A model generated the notes under the pieces. The model was not told the origin of the DNA. It did not search any database and saw only the letters and a list, made by a program, of their open reading frames with translations. Made by a program: the position numbers and the translations under genes. Shown here in pieces: positions 42,832 to 50,783 of a stretch of DNA of 50,783 nucleotides. The DNA comes from Acidimicrobiaceae bacterium (GTDB lineage: Bacteria; Actinomycetota; Acidimicrobiia; Acidimicrobiales; Bog-793), in the NCBI GenBank assembly GCA_003159795.1, contig PLPK01000027.1:1-50783 (forward strand), read 5' to 3'. Position 1 is the first letter of the stretch. Every line of letters starts with the position of its first letter.

Positions 42832-44376
42832 TTAGACGGGTGGCCGTTCGGCTTCGTGCGAGGCAAGGTCCTCCGTGTCCACGTCGGCTCGGCGCGGAAC
42901 GTGCGGGAGCTCGAACACGAAGGTGGCTCCCGAAGCCACGTTCTTCTCGACACGGGCGGAGCCGTCGTGTGCCTCGGCGATCGACGACACAATCGCGAGA
43001 CCGAGGCCCATCCCTCCGCTCTCACGGGTCCGCGAGGGGTCGGCACGATAGAAGCGCTCAAAGATTCTCTCCAGGTGTTCCGGCGCGATCCCGGGGCCGT
43101 GGTCGGTGACGGTGAGCACCGCCCGTGACCCCTCAGCCCGGACCGCCACCTCGACGGGTGTGCCCGGAGGCGTGTGATCGAGGGCGTTGCGCACCAGGTT
43201 CGCAACGGCCTGGCACAACCTCTGCTCGTCGCCGAGCACGACGATCGGTGACGACGCCTCCAGCGTGATCGGTCGCCCGGGGTCGACGACGGCGGCATCC
43301 GCCGTCACCTCCCGCGCCACCTCCGCGAGGTCGACGGGGACCCGCTCCAGGGGGCGGCCCTGGTCGAGCCGGGCGAGCAGTAACAGGTCGTCGACGAGCG
43401 CGCCCATCCTGGTCGCCTCGTCCTCGATGCGCCGCATCGCCGACGAGAGGTCCTCGGGCCGGTCGGCGGCCCCCCGCCGGAACAGCTCCGAATAGCCGCG
43501 GATCGAGGTGAGGGGCGTCCGCAGCTCGTGGGAGGCGTCGGCGAGAAACTGGCGCAATCGCTGTTCCGACGCCTGCTGGTTCGCGAATGCCTGCTCGATC
43601 TGGGTGAGCATCTCGTTGAGCGAGGCGCCGAGCCGACCGACCTCGGTGTGCTCGTCGGTGGGAACCACGCGCCGTGACATGTCTCCCGCCGCGATCGCGC
43701 CGGCCGTCCGCTCGATCTCGACGAGCGGTCGCATGCCGACCCGGACGACGACGAGCACCAGGACCGCGAGCACAACGAGCAGTGCTGCCGAAACCACGAG
43801 GTCGATCGTCACGAGCTGCCCGAGCGTGTTGTCGAGCGCGGTGAGGGGGATCGCCACGACGGCGTAGCCCGGTGTGCCGTTGGCGTAGCCCGGTATGCCG
43901 TTGATGATCACCGGCTGGGCGAGCACGCGGTAGTGGAAGGAGGGGTCCTTCGCAGTACCGACCGAGAAGTAGCGGTCCATCGACGAGAGCGCCGGCGTGA
44001 GCAAGCTCGCGGGAAGTTCCGGCGGCGGTCCTTCCAGGCTCGACGACGGGGTCTCGACCAGGATCCCCGACGGGGTGACCAAGGCGCCGCAGGTCCCGGC
44101 AGGGGTGTCCGGGCCGAAGTTGAAATCCTGGTTGAACGAGCCGCCGCCGTTCCTCAGCTGCCCCACCACCGTCGGGAGCGCCGTCTGTAGCTCGGAGTCG
44201 ACCTGGCCCGTGAGGTAGGACTGGACCTCCCGGTAGATGACGACGTCCGCGACGACGAGCCCGATCCCGACGACGAGCACGAGCCCGATGGAGAGGCGCG
44301 CCCGCAGCGACAGCCGGTGCCATCGCCCCGCGATCACCGAGCCGACGCCCGACGCCCGCTCGCGCCACCGCATCAC
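42832..44376 (-). CDS. Two-component sensor histidine kinase
   Basis: The 514-residue membrane kinase has helix one at about 28-48, an extracytoplasmic domain to about 190, helix two (LVVSAALLVVLAVLVLVVVRVGM), HAMP, then the kinase core. Motifs: phosphoacceptor His in DASHELRTPLTSIRGYSELFRRG, N box NLVRNALDHTP, G1 DHGPGI, F box ERFYRADPSR and G2 GGMGLGLAIV. It belongs to the MprB/TcrY-like group paired with OmpR regulators. It follows its regulator with a 7-nt gap. The sensor domain carries a 7-residue tandem duplication. The signal sensed is unknown. Confidence 0.93.
   Translation of the reverse strand: MMRWRERASGVGSVIAGRWHRLSLRARLSIGLVLVVGIGLVVADVVIYREVQSYLTGQVDSELQTALPTVVGQLRNGGGSFNQDFNFGPDTPAGTCGALVTPSGILVETPSSSLEGPPPELPASLLTPALSSMDRYFSVGTAKDPSFHYRVLAQPVIINGIPGYANGTPGYAVVAIPLTALDNTLGQLVTIDLVVSAALLVVLAVLVLVVVRVGMRPLVEIERTAGAIAAGDMSRRVVPTDEHTEVGRLGASLNEMLTQIEQAFANQQASEQRLRQFLADASHELRTPLTSIRGYSELFRRGAADRPEDLSSAMRRIEDEATRMGALVDDLLLLARLDQGRPLERVPVDLAEVAREVTADAAVVDPGRPITLEASSPIVVLGDEQRLCQAVANLVRNALDHTPPGTPVEVAVRAEGSRAVLTVTDHGPGIAPEHLERIFERFYRADPSRTRESGGMGLGLAIVSSIAEAHDGSARVEKNVASGATFVFELPHVPRRADVDTEDLASHEAERPPV
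43863..43904 (-). repeat. 21-nt tandem duplication in the sensor domain
   Basis: Units 43863-43883 and 43884-43904 differ at two positions and encode NGIPGYA and NGTPGYA side by side in the extracytoplasmic domain of the histidine kinase. The frame is kept. Confidence 0.9.
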
Positions 44377-44383
44377 GCCGCTC

Positions 44384-45082
44384 CTAGCCCGCAGCCGGGA
44401 CCCGCAGGCTGTACCCGACGCCGCGCAGCGTATGGATGAGCGGCGGCCCCAGCGTGTCGATCTTCTTGCGCAGGTAGCTCACGTAGGTCTCCACCACGTT
44501 GGCGTCGCCGCCGAAGTCGTACTCCCAGACGTAGTCGAGGATCTGGGCCTTGGAAAGTACGCGGCGCGGGTTCAAGAGCAAGTACCGGAGCAGCTTGAAC
44601 TCCGTCGGCGTGAGGTCGATGGGGGTCTTCCCACGGAACACCTCGTGGGTCTCCTCGTCGAGCTCGAGGTCAGCGAATACGAGCCTCGACGAGGCACTGG
44701 ACCCCTCGGCCGCCCGCCGCAGCACAGCGCGCACCCGGGCGATGAGCTCCTCGAGGCTGAACGGCTTGGTCACATAGTCGTCGCCGCCGAGCGTCAGCCC
44801 GCGGACCTTGTCCTCCGTGGCGTCCTTGGCCGTGAGGAACAGAATCGGCACTCGCCGCCCGTCCTGCCGGAGCCGTCGCGCCACCTCGAACCCGTCGAGG
44901 TCGGGGAGCATCACATCGAGTATGAGCAGATCCGGTCGGTTTGCCGCCACTTCGCCGAGCGCGGCGCGCCCGGACAGGGCGGTCACCACTTCGAAGCCCT
45001 CATAACGCAGCGCGGTCGCGACGAGGTCGGTGATGTTCGGCTCGTCGTCGACCACAAGGACGCAGCTCGCGGCAGGGCTCAC
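44384..45082 (-). CDS. OmpR-family response regulator
   Basis: The 232-residue regulator has a receiver domain with the acidic pocket Asp12/Asp13, phosphoacceptor Asp56 in LLILDVMLPDLDGFEVA, Thr in LFLTAKDA and Lys in DYVTKPFS. An OmpR winged helix follows with LTPTEFKLLRYLLLNPRRVLSKAQILDYVW, YVSYLRKKID and IHTLRGVGYSLR. It is closest by eye to the TcrX/TrcR-type regulators. The GTG start at 45082 has weak upstream pairing. It precedes its kinase on the same transcript. The target genes are unknown. Confidence 0.94.
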   Translation of the reverse strand: MSPAASCVLVVDDEPNITDLVATALRYEGFEVVTALSGRAALGEVAANRPDLLILDVMLPDLDGFEVARRLRQDGRRVPILFLTAKDATEDKVRGLTLGGDDYVTKPFSLEELIARVRAVLRRAAEGSSASSRLVFADLELDEETHEVFRGKTPIDLTPTEFKLLRYLLLNPRRVLSKAQILDYVWEYDFGGDANVVETYVSYLRKKIDTLGPPLIHTLRGVGYSLRVPAAG

Positions 45083-45155
45083 CCCCGAATCATGCGTCAG
45101 TTAGCTGAGAACTTCCTGTGAACCGCCTGTAGGACTCCTGTCAAGATGCCCCAGG

Positions 45156-46529
45156 CTAGACGTGCGCCATGTTCGCGAAGCGCGCGTAGTTCGTGACGAA
45201 AGCGAGCTGCACCGCCCCGGTCGGGCCGTTGCGGTGCTTGGCGATGTGGATCTCCGCCGCGCCGCGGTCGGCCGAGTCCGGGTTGTAGATCTCGTCCCGG
45301 TAGATGAACATCACAACGTCGGCGTCCTGCTCGATGGCGCCCGACTCGCGCAGGTCGGCGAGCATCGGGCGCTTGTCGGCGCGGCTCTCGAGTCCGCGGG
45401 AGAGCTGGCTGAGCGCCACGACGGGGATCGCCAGCTCACGGGCGAGGATCTTCAGCCCCCGGCTGATCTCGGAGATCTCGACCTGCCGGTTCTCGGCGTT
45501 CATGCGCCCGCTCATCAACTGCAGGTAGTCGACGACGACGAGGCCGAGACCGCTGCGCGCCCGCATGCGGCGCGCCTTGGCACGGATGTCCATCACTGTC
45601 ACGTTCGGGTTGTCATCGATGTGGAGCGGTGCCCCACTGATCCGGCCGATCGCGCTCGAAATCTTCGGCCAGTCGGCCTCGAGCAGGCGGCCGTTGCGCA
45701 TCCGGGTGGCGTCCACACGCGCCTCAGCGCAGAGCACACGCTGGGCGATCTCGAGGTGGCTCATCTCCAGCGAGAAAAAGAGCACCGGTGTACCCAGCAT
45801 CGCGGCGTTCGCCGCGAGCCCGAGAGCGAAAGCCGTCTTGCCCATCGACGGCCGACCTCCGACGACGACGAGGTTTGAGGGCTGCAGGCCCGAGAGTTGC
45901 TCATCCAGGTCCTGGTAACCCGTCGGCACCCCGGTGATCGTCTCGCCCCGCTCATAGAGCTCCTCGAGGCGGTCCAGGCTGCGGCTGAGCAGGTCGTGAA
46001 GCGACACGATGCTGTCAGTCGAACGGCGCTGCGCGACATCGAAGACCATCGCCTCGGCTCGGTCGATCGCATCGGGCACGTCCTCGGGCAACCCGTAGCC
46101 GATCTCAGCGATCTCCTGGGCGACGCCGATCAGACGGCGCAGCAGCGAGTTCTCCTCGACGATGCGGGCATATCGGCCCGCGCTCGAGATCGCCGGGGTG
46201 TTCGACTGCAGCGACCCCAGCATCGCCGCCCCGCCGATCTCCTCCAGCGTCCCAGCGCGCCGCAGCTCCTCAGCGACGGTGACGGCATCGACGGGCTCAC
46301 CCTGGCCGTAGAGCGATGTGATCGCGGCGTAGATCTGCGCGTGCGACGGCTTGTAGAAGTCGGCGGGCGAGCACCTCTCGATCGCGACTGTGATCGCGTC
46401 GCGCGACAACAGCATCGCGCCGAGCAGCGACTCCTCCGCCTCGAGGTTGTGCGGCGGGATGCGGCCGACCGGTGCTGGTCCCACGGCTTGACGCCGGAGT
46501 CGTCTGGCCTCTTCGAGGGGTTGCACCAT
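45156..46529 (-). CDS. dnaB: Replicative DNA helicase DnaB
   Basis: DnaB unwinds DNA at the fork as a hexamer. The 457-residue protein has the N-terminal primase-interaction domain (PPHNLEAEESLLGAMLLSRDAI) and a RecA core with Walker A GGRPSMGKTAFALG, Walker B VVVDYLQLMSG, and the ALSQLSRGLESRADKRPMLADLRESGAIEQDAD segment. No intein interrupts it, although actinobacterial dnaB genes often carry one. ATG 46529 gives the usual length; GTG 46541 is a possible alternative. It is the last gene after rplI, with a 233-nt gap. Confidence 0.96.
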   Translation of the reverse strand: MVQPLEEARRLRRQAVGPAPVGRIPPHNLEAEESLLGAMLLSRDAITVAIERCSPADFYKPSHAQIYAAITSLYGQGEPVDAVTVAEELRRAGTLEEIGGAAMLGSLQSNTPAISSAGRYARIVEENSLLRRLIGVAQEIAEIGYGLPEDVPDAIDRAEAMVFDVAQRRSTDSIVSLHDLLSRSLDRLEELYERGETITGVPTGYQDLDEQLSGLQPSNLVVVGGRPSMGKTAFALGLAANAAMLGTPVLFFSLEMSHLEIAQRVLCAEARVDATRMRNGRLLEADWPKISSAIGRISGAPLHIDDNPNVTVMDIRAKARRMRARSGLGLVVVDYLQLMSGRMNAENRQVEISEISRGLKILARELAIPVVALSQLSRGLESRADKRPMLADLRESGAIEQDADVVMFIYRDEIYNPDSADRGAAEIHIAKHRNGPTGAVQLAFVTNYARFANMAHV

Positions 46530-46762
46530 GATCGCGTTCACACTGCACCCGAGTGGCTGCGAATCGAAAGACGCACATCCTCGGGATAACCCCACCAATA
46601 ATGCTGTGCGTTTCCGGTGGAGTACCGCGGCGGTTCTGTGGGTACCACGAATCGCCGCCTTCTCGCGCGCGCGCCGAATCTCTCGTCCACACGCCGAACT
46701 GTACGGGGCGGGTGTCTCAGACAAGCCGCCGAGGAGCTGCTCTGCCCGCTTAGGAGAAGCGC

Positions 46763-47206
46763 CTAGCTGACGACCTCGACCGTAAGCATGAACTCGACCT
46801 CCGGGTGAAGGTGGACACCGACCTCGTGCGTCCCCACCGACTTGATCGGCTCGTGGATGATGAGCTTGTGCCTGTCGAGTACGACCGACGTCTGCGCCTC
46901 GACGGAAGCGACGATCTCCGCCGGCGTCACCGACCCGAACAGCCGGCCCTCTTTCCCGGCGTGCGCGTGGACCGTGATGACGACCGGAACGAGTTGCTGC
47001 GCCACCGCCTCGGCGGCCTCACGGGCTTGCTGATCGGCGATGTCGCGAGCCCGACGCATCGAGGTTGCCTGAGTCGCGATGTGGCGCGTCGCGACGATCG
47101 CCTGGCCCGAGGGAAGAAGGAAGTTCCGCGCGTGCCCGTCGCTCACCTCGACGACGTCACCACGCTTGCCGACGCCATCGACATCGGCCCGCAGGACGAT
47201 CTTCAC
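46763..47206 (-). CDS. rplI: 50S ribosomal protein L9
   Basis: L9 has an N-terminal rRNA-binding domain ([36 protein letters not shown]), a long connecting helix and a C-terminal domain with [11 protein letters not shown]. At 147 residues it is standard. The GTG start overlaps the rpsR stop by 4 nt. Confidence 0.98.
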   Translation of the reverse strand: MKIVLRADVDGVGKRGDVVEVSDGHARNFLLPSGQAIVATRHIATQATSMRRARDIADQQAREAAEAVAQQLVPVVITVHAHAGKEGRLFGSVTPAEIVASVEAQTSVVLDRHKLIIHEPIKSVGTHEVGVHLHPEVEFMLTVEVVS

Positions 47207-47670
47207 TCGGGATTCTCCGATCCGGCCGCCTCGGGGCCCCCCACGACCTCGGCGGCCACGAGATCGAGCTCAACCTCGCCCTCGGGAACGGCCTCAGACT
47301 CGACGACCGCCGTGGCCGCCGGCCGTTCCTGTGGCCTTGAGAACCCAGGTCCCCGGCCACCGCCGCGGCCACCGCCGCGCCCGCCGGGGCGCTCGCTCGT
47401 CGTCCGCTGCGTATACGGGAGCAATGCGAGCTCCCGCGACAACTTGATCGCGGTCGCGACGTCGCGCTGGTGCTGGGCGCAGTTGCCCGACACCCTCCGG
47501 GAACGGATCTTGCCGCGGTCGGACATGAACTTGCGCAGCAGGTTCACGTCCTTGTAGTCGACATACTCGATCCGGTTCTTGCAGAAGATACAGACCTTCT
47601 TCTTCGTCCTCCGGCCGTTATCCTTCGGCACGCGACGCGTCGAGCGTTCCCGATCGTTGTTCCTCGCCAT
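47203..47670 (-). CDS. rpsR: 30S ribosomal protein S18 with long C-terminal tail
   Basis: Residues 1-87 are a complete S18 of the zinc-binding type: CIFC at 27-30 with Cys64 and His67, [49 protein letters not shown]. The usual protein stops here. This one continues for 68 residues, first Arg/Gly-rich ([16 protein letters not shown]), then acidic and disordered. ATG 47670 overlaps the ssb stop by one base, and its stop overlaps rplI, so the tail is in frame and not a missed stop between genes. Confidence 0.96.
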   Translation of the reverse strand: MARNNDRERSTRRVPKDNGRRTKKKVCIFCKNRIEYVDYKDVNLLRKFMSDRGKIRSRRVSGNCAQHQRDVATAIKLSRELALLPYTQRTTSERPGGRGGGRGGGRGPGFSRPQERPAATAVVESEAVPEGEVELDLVAAEVVGGPEAAGSENPE

Positions 47671-48134
47671 CAGAAGGGCTCCTCGTCCTCACCGGCCATG
47701 GGTTCGTTCGGTACGGGGCGCGCCGGCCTCGGGGCGCCCCCAGAGGGCCTCGCCTCCCCGGCGGGACCGCGCCGTTCGTTCTTGACGATCTGCGCCGTCG
47801 CCCAGCGCAGGCTCGGCCCAAGTTCATCGGCGATGACCTCGATCTTCGTCCGCTTGTCGCCGTCCGGGGTCTCCCAGGAACGCTGCTCAAGCCGACCAGT
47901 GACGATCACGCGGGCGCCCTTCACGAGCGACTCGCTGACGTTCTCAGCCATCTCCCGCCAGCAGACGACGTCGAAGAACGAGGTCGCCTCCTCCCACTCC
48001 TGGGTCTGGCGGTTCTGCCAGCGCCGATTGACCGCCAGCCCGAAGCTCGCGGTCGCCTGTCCGGCGGGGGTGAAGCGCAGCTCCGGATCCCTCGTCACGT
48101 TCCCGACGAGCACGACCGTGTTGCCGTTCGCCAT
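47670..48134 (-). CDS. ssb: Single-stranded DNA-binding protein
   Basis: The 154-residue SSB has an OB fold over about 1-110 ([35 protein letters not shown], then [14 protein letters not shown]) and a Pro/Gly linker. It ends in the acidic partner-binding tip GEDEEPF. It is shorter than most actinobacterial SSB. It lies 21 nt after rpsF and feeds directly into rpsR, linking replication and translation genes in one transcript as is usual. Confidence 0.97.
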   Translation of the reverse strand: MANGNTVVLVGNVTRDPELRFTPAGQATASFGLAVNRRWQNRQTQEWEEATSFFDVVCWREMAENVSESLVKGARVIVTGRLEQRSWETPDGDKRTKIEVIADELGPSLRWATAQIVKNERRGPAGEARPSGGAPRPARPVPNEPMAGEDEEPF

Positions 48135-48155
48135 CTTTCGTCTCCGTCTTCTCTA

Positions 48156-48497
48156 CTAGCTCGCCTGAACGTCGCTCAAGGCTTCGCCGCCATGCGCGCG
48201 GCCAGCCATCCTCTCGGGCTGGCGAATGATCCGGTGGCGCAGCACCTCGTCGGCGAGCGTGAGCATCCGGTCGACCTCGGCCATCGCCGCCGGGTTGGCG
48301 ACGACCTCGATGAAGAGGTAGAAGCCCTCGGTCTTGTGCTTCAGCTCGTAGGCGAAGGTCCGGCGGCCCCAGCGGTCGAGGTGACCCACGGACCCACCGT
48401 GCGAGCGCACGAGCTCGGCGACACGGTCGGTCGTCGCCCGGATGTCGTTCTCATCTAGGCCGATATCGAAGATGACGGCGATTTCATAGGGCCGCAA
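48156..48497 (-). CDS. rpsF: 30S ribosomal protein S6
   Basis: S6 binds S18 in the small-subunit platform. The 113-residue protein shows RPYEIAVIFDIGLDE, GHLDRWGRRTFAYELKHKTEGFYLFIEV and VLRHRIIRQ. TTG 48497 is set by a near-perfect GGAGGAGGTGA site upstream. It heads rpsF-ssb-rpsR-rplI-dnaB. Confidence 0.97.
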   Translation of the reverse strand: MRPYEIAVIFDIGLDENDIRATTDRVAELVRSHGGSVGHLDRWGRRTFAYELKHKTEGFYLFIEVVANPAAMAEVDRMLTLADEVLRHRIIRQPERMAGRAHGGEALSDVQAS

Positions 48498-48512
48498 GGC
48501 GGCTCACCTCCT

Positions 48513-48558
48513 CCGGACCCGGCGTCGTTGACGTCCGGGGCCCCGGTCGCACCGGGGC
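48513..48558 (-). promoter_or_regulatory. Structured leader before rpsF (possible S6:S18 motif)
   Basis: Two stems lie back to back: GCCCCGGT-CGC-ACCGGGGC (48540-48558, 8 bp, perfect) and CCGGAC/GTCCGG (48513-48518 with 48533-48538). The second ends next to the rpsF ribosome-binding site. A conserved leader that binds the S6:S18 complex is known for rpsF mRNAs. Whether this fold is that motif, or a terminator after panB, cannot be settled by eye. Confidence 0.4.
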
Positions 48559-48676
48559 AGGGGTGAATATGACCTTGTCATGGTAGCCGAAGACTCCTGA
48601 TCTCCCGCGGGCCCCAACAGGTGTCGATTCTGGCCGCCGGCAGTATCGCTTCACCTACCGGCCCAGTCCCCGCCGC

Positions 48677-49528
48677 TCAGCCCCCGGGACGGGCCCCGAG
48701 CGTCCGCCGCAGATCTGCCGACGCGTGGTACGTCTCGGCAGCCGACGGGTAGTCGCCCGAACGGACGTCCGCGGCGAACCGGGCGATCGCCTCGCGGGAA
48801 GCCGTGGCGAGGTCGGCGTAGCGGCGCACGAATTTCGGAGGCCGCCCGGTGGAGAGCCCGACGAGATCGTGTAGCACGAGCACCTGGCCGTCGCAGTCCG
48901 GGCCTGCGCCAATCCCGATCGTCGGGATCGGAATCGCCCCGGTCACTCGCGACGCCACGAGGTCGGGGACGCCCTCGAGCACCAAGGCGAAGCAGCCGGC
49001 CTCGACGAGCGCCTGCGCGTCGAGTTCGAGCTCGAGGGCCGCCTCGGCGTCCTTGCCCTGGACGGCGAACCCGCCCAGCGAGTGGACCGACTGCGGCGTG
49101 AGCCCGAGGTGACCCATTACGGGGATCTCGGCGTCGAGGATCGCCCGAACGGCTGGGATCCGGCGCCGTCCTCCCTCGAGCTTCACGGCCTGCGCGCCGG
49201 CCCGCACGAGGGAGGCCGCGTTCCGCACGGTGTCCGCGGGGTCGACGTGGTAGCTCATCCAGGGCATGTCACCGACGATGAGGGCCCCTGGCTTCGCGCG
49301 GGCGACCGCGCCGACGTGGTGGACCATCTGGCCCAGGTCGACGCCAAGGGAGTTCTCGTAGCCGAGGACGTTGTTCCCGACGGAGTCGCCGACGAGGATG
49401 ATGTCGACCCCGGCCTCGTCGACGATCCTTGCGAACGGGGTGTCGTAAGCGGTCACCATGACGATCGGGGGAGCGCCCCGGGCCCGCTTGCGGGCCGCGA
49501 CCGCCGGGACTGACACGGGCTCTCGCAT
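48677..49528 (-). CDS. panB: 3-methyl-2-oxobutanoate hydroxymethyltransferase PanB
   Basis: PanB adds a one-carbon unit from methylene-THF to 2-oxoisovalerate, the first step to pantothenate. The 283-residue protein shows VMVTAYDTPFARIVDEAGVDIILVGDSVG, LEGG, GHLGLTPQSVHSLGGF, VLEGVP and PTIGIGAGPDCDGQVLVLHDLVGLS, all family signatures. ATG 49528 has GGAGG upstream. No panC or panD is adjacent. Confidence 0.97.
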   Translation of the reverse strand: MREPVSVPAVAARKRARGAPPIVMVTAYDTPFARIVDEAGVDIILVGDSVGNNVLGYENSLGVDLGQMVHHVGAVARAKPGALIVGDMPWMSYHVDPADTVRNAASLVRAGAQAVKLEGGRRRIPAVRAILDAEIPVMGHLGLTPQSVHSLGGFAVQGKDAEAALELELDAQALVEAGCFALVLEGVPDLVASRVTGAIPIPTIGIGAGPDCDGQVLVLHDLVGLSTGRPPKFVRRYADLATASREAIARFAADVRSGDYPSAAETYHASADLRRTLGARPGG

Positions 49529-49629
49529 CTCGACCTCCTGCCGTCCAGCGCACTCGGCTGCCGGCGACGGTCCCAGGGTACCCGGGCATCACGAGCCCGA
49601 ATGGCACCTCTTCCCGCGCCGCGCCGAGA

Positions 49630-50046
49630 TCAGGTAAACGGCCTCGTTCTCGCCCGCGCGGCGGTGAACATCCGGACGAGGTGGTTCCACGAGCATTCCG
49701 TGCAGACTTCCACGATATAGAAGGTGACATCATCGCGGCTGCGCGCGAGCGCGCGCATCTCACCGTCCATCCCGAGCGCCCTGCCGCTCGGGGGCAGGCG
49801 CGGACCGAAGGCGAAGGCGACGTGCACGAGCTTCGCCGCGTCACAGATGGGGCAGTCGACCTCGGTCAACCGGCCGAGGTTGTTCGCCACGCGCATCAGC
49901 TCCGGCTGGGCATCGCAGACCTCGAGCCGGGAAACCCGACTCCGCTGGTACTCGCGGACCACCGAATCCCGGGCAAGCCGGTACTCGATCTGACCGAGGC
50001 CCGTCGGCGCGAGGCCGCGGGCGGAGGACTCGGGCTCCGGTCGCAC
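49630..50046 (-). CDS. DUF5318 family protein
   Basis: The 138-residue product resembles the actinobacterial DUF5318 family (Rv0049-like). It has two Cys pairs, CPIC in the middle and CTEC in EVCTECSWNHLVRMF near the end, probably one zinc site. GTG 50046 sits six bases after a TAGCCT box, which supports a leaderless start. The neighbours (PadR gene divergent, rpsF operon nearby) match the mycobacterial order. The function is unknown. Confidence 0.8.
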   Translation of the reverse strand: MRPEPESSARGLAPTGLGQIEYRLARDSVVREYQRSRVSRLEVCDAQPELMRVANNLGRLTEVDCPICDAAKLVHVAFAFGPRLPPSGRALGMDGEMRALARSRDDVTFYIVEVCTECSWNHLVRMFTAARARTRPFT

Positions 50047-50058
50047 GGCGACAGGCTA
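50047..50058 (-). promoter_or_regulatory. Putative -10 of the DUF5318 gene, leaderless type
   Basis: On the minus strand TAGCCT (50058-50053) plus six bases lead to GTG 50046. No ribosome-binding site fits. Confidence 0.55.
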
Positions 50059-50137
50059 CCCGTACTCCCGGCGGGCTCAAGCCTCGTCTCGCGCTCCGGG
50101 TCTGGGCAGAACGGGTGTCGTCGTCATGAAATCGACA

Positions 50138-50172
50138 TATCGAGTCGATACATCGACTGCTATGATTGCCCG
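50138..50172 (+). promoter_or_regulatory. padR-type gene promoter with palindromic operator
   Basis: TATGAT at 50161-50166 is a strong -10, exactly six bases before GTG 50173. At the -35 position lies TATCGA-G-TCGATA (50138-50150), a perfect 13-nt palindrome. It is flanked by further ATCGA copies at 50131 and 50152. A repressor bound there would block the promoter, as expected for an autoregulated PadR protein. Confidence 0.6.
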
Positions 50173-50783
50173 GTGCTCGAACTCGCGATCCTCGGCCTGC
50201 TCAAGGAGCGGTCGAGGCACGGCTACGACATCCGCAAGTCGTTGCGCGAGGACTTCGGCGTGCTCTCGAACCTATCTTTCGGTTCGCTGTACCCGGCGCT
50301 CGCCCGCCTCGAGGCCTCCGATGCCGTGCGGGCGGTCGAACCGGTGCCGCCGCTGCGCCGGGGCCGGCGTCCCTTCGATGACATGCCGCTCACCGGTTCG
50401 CTCACCGGCGAGCGCGCCGCCCTCGTCGCCCGCCGGGCGACCGCGAAGGCGGCAATCGCGCTCGGCGGCCGCAGCACCCGCGCCCGCAAGGTCTACGAGA
50501 TCACGCCTCACGGCGAGGAGGTCTTCGAGCAACTGCTCCAGTCGGCAGACGAGCAGGGCCGGGATCCCCGGGGATTCTCGCTCCGGCTCGCCTTCGCCCG
50601 ACACCTCACGCCGCAGGCGCGCGTCAGGCTGCTCGAGAAGCGGCGCGGCCAGCTCATCGACCGCCTGCAGCGCGGTGAGTGGTCGATGCGACGTCGGACA
50701 CGGCCGATGGACGAGTATGAGCATTCGATTGCCGAGCACGCCCAGGAGACGATGGCCAACGATCTCGCGTGGGTCGAGCGGCT
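50173..50783 (+). CDS. PadR-family transcriptional regulator, partial
   Basis: The gene runs off the right edge after about 203 codons. The N-terminus LELAILGLLKERSRHGYDIRKSL and FGSLYPALARLEASD is the PadR winged helix. About 45 residues (VPPLRRGRRPFDDMPLTG through LGGRSTRAR) are inserted before the wing strand KVYEITPHGEEVFEQLL, as in the actinobacterial subgroup near ino1 (Rv0047c-like). A helical C-terminal dimer domain follows (RLLEKRRGQLIDRLQR). GTG 50173 is the leaderless start. Confidence 0.88.
   Translation, partial: MLELAILGLLKERSRHGYDIRKSLREDFGVLSNLSFGSLYPALARLEASDAVRAVEPVPPLRRGRRPFDDMPLTGSLTGERAALVARRATAKAAIALGGRSTRARKVYEITPHGEEVFEQLLQSADEQGRDPRGFSLRLAFARHLTPQARVRLLEKRRGQLIDRLQRGEWSMRRRTRPMDEYEHSIAEHAQETMANDLAWVER

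Noticed and set aside
45156-46529. Intein in dnaB
   Set aside because: The helicase motifs are continuous at normal spacing, and the length is standard.

Overview
The window is a high-GC stretch of a bacterial chromosome, about 70% G+C by eye, with many GTG and TTG starts and tight ATGA/GTGA gene overlaps. The gene set points to an actinobacterium: FhaA/FhaB/PstP/PbpA/PknB with PASTA repeats, CrgA, a DUF5318 protein, HspR-controlled dnaK/clpB, and GTP-type PEP carboxykinase. A deep-branching lineage such as Acidimicrobiia fits best, but that placement is inference. Much of the window resembles neighbourhoods known near the origin in actinobacteria. Nearly all of it is housekeeping; I see no CRISPR array, insertion sequence, phage or toxin system.

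Layout. (1) 1-3.8 kb: 5' part of pckG, a truncated methyltransferase relic, a marR-MFS exporter pair, and a short-chain dehydrogenase broken by two frameshifts. (2) 3.9-10.3 kb: tRNA-Leu(CAG), then the cell-wall signalling cluster fhaA-fhaB-pstP-pbpA-pknB and crgA; the rodA gene usually found in this cluster is absent. (3) 10.3-11.9 kb: a lower-GC sugar-type transporter flanked by two gene-poor spacers. (4) 11.9-20.4 kb: purine synthesis on the minus strand, purA-purD-purB-purC-purS-purQ with 4-nt overlaps throughout, then purL, which is cut off from purQ by an oppositely oriented small gene. (5) 20.4-26.9 kb: heat-shock operon dnaK-grpE-dnaJ-hspR-clpB, with an AT-rich promoter. (6) 27-33.7 kb: gpmA, dcd, tRNA-Gly(CCC), an orphan polytopic membrane protein, a D,D-carboxypeptidase, a cupin/DUF1810 pair and a class A beta-lactamase-fold protein. 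(7) 33.8-41.7 kb: nitrogen assimilation, with gltB-gltD and amt, and a GlnR-like site upstream of amt. (8) 41.7-45.1 kb: an aldo/keto reductase and an OmpR-type two-component system. (9) 45.2-50.8 kb: rpsF-ssb-rpsR-rplI-dnaB, panB, a DUF5318 gene and the start of a PadR regulator. This last block resembles the Rv0047c-Rv0058 neighbourhood of Mycobacterium tuberculosis.

How the genes work together. PknB and PstP would set phosphorylation read by the FHA proteins at the site where PbpA and CrgA act. The carboxypeptidase may contribute to the same wall chemistry. Amt imports ammonium that GltBD passes into glutamate. The pur operon runs from PRA to AMP apart from purF, purN, purM, purE/K and purH, which are not here. 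HspR probably represses its own chaperone operon.

Most notable observations: a recurrent TANNNT box 6-8 nt before start codons, pointing to leaderless transcripts; a 68-residue C-terminal tail on ribosomal protein S18; the missing rodA; four half-sites with exact GlnR spacing before amt; a purQ/small-gene pair that share a CTAG as their convergent stop codons; and strong dyads before rpsF, between amt and gltB, and after crgA.
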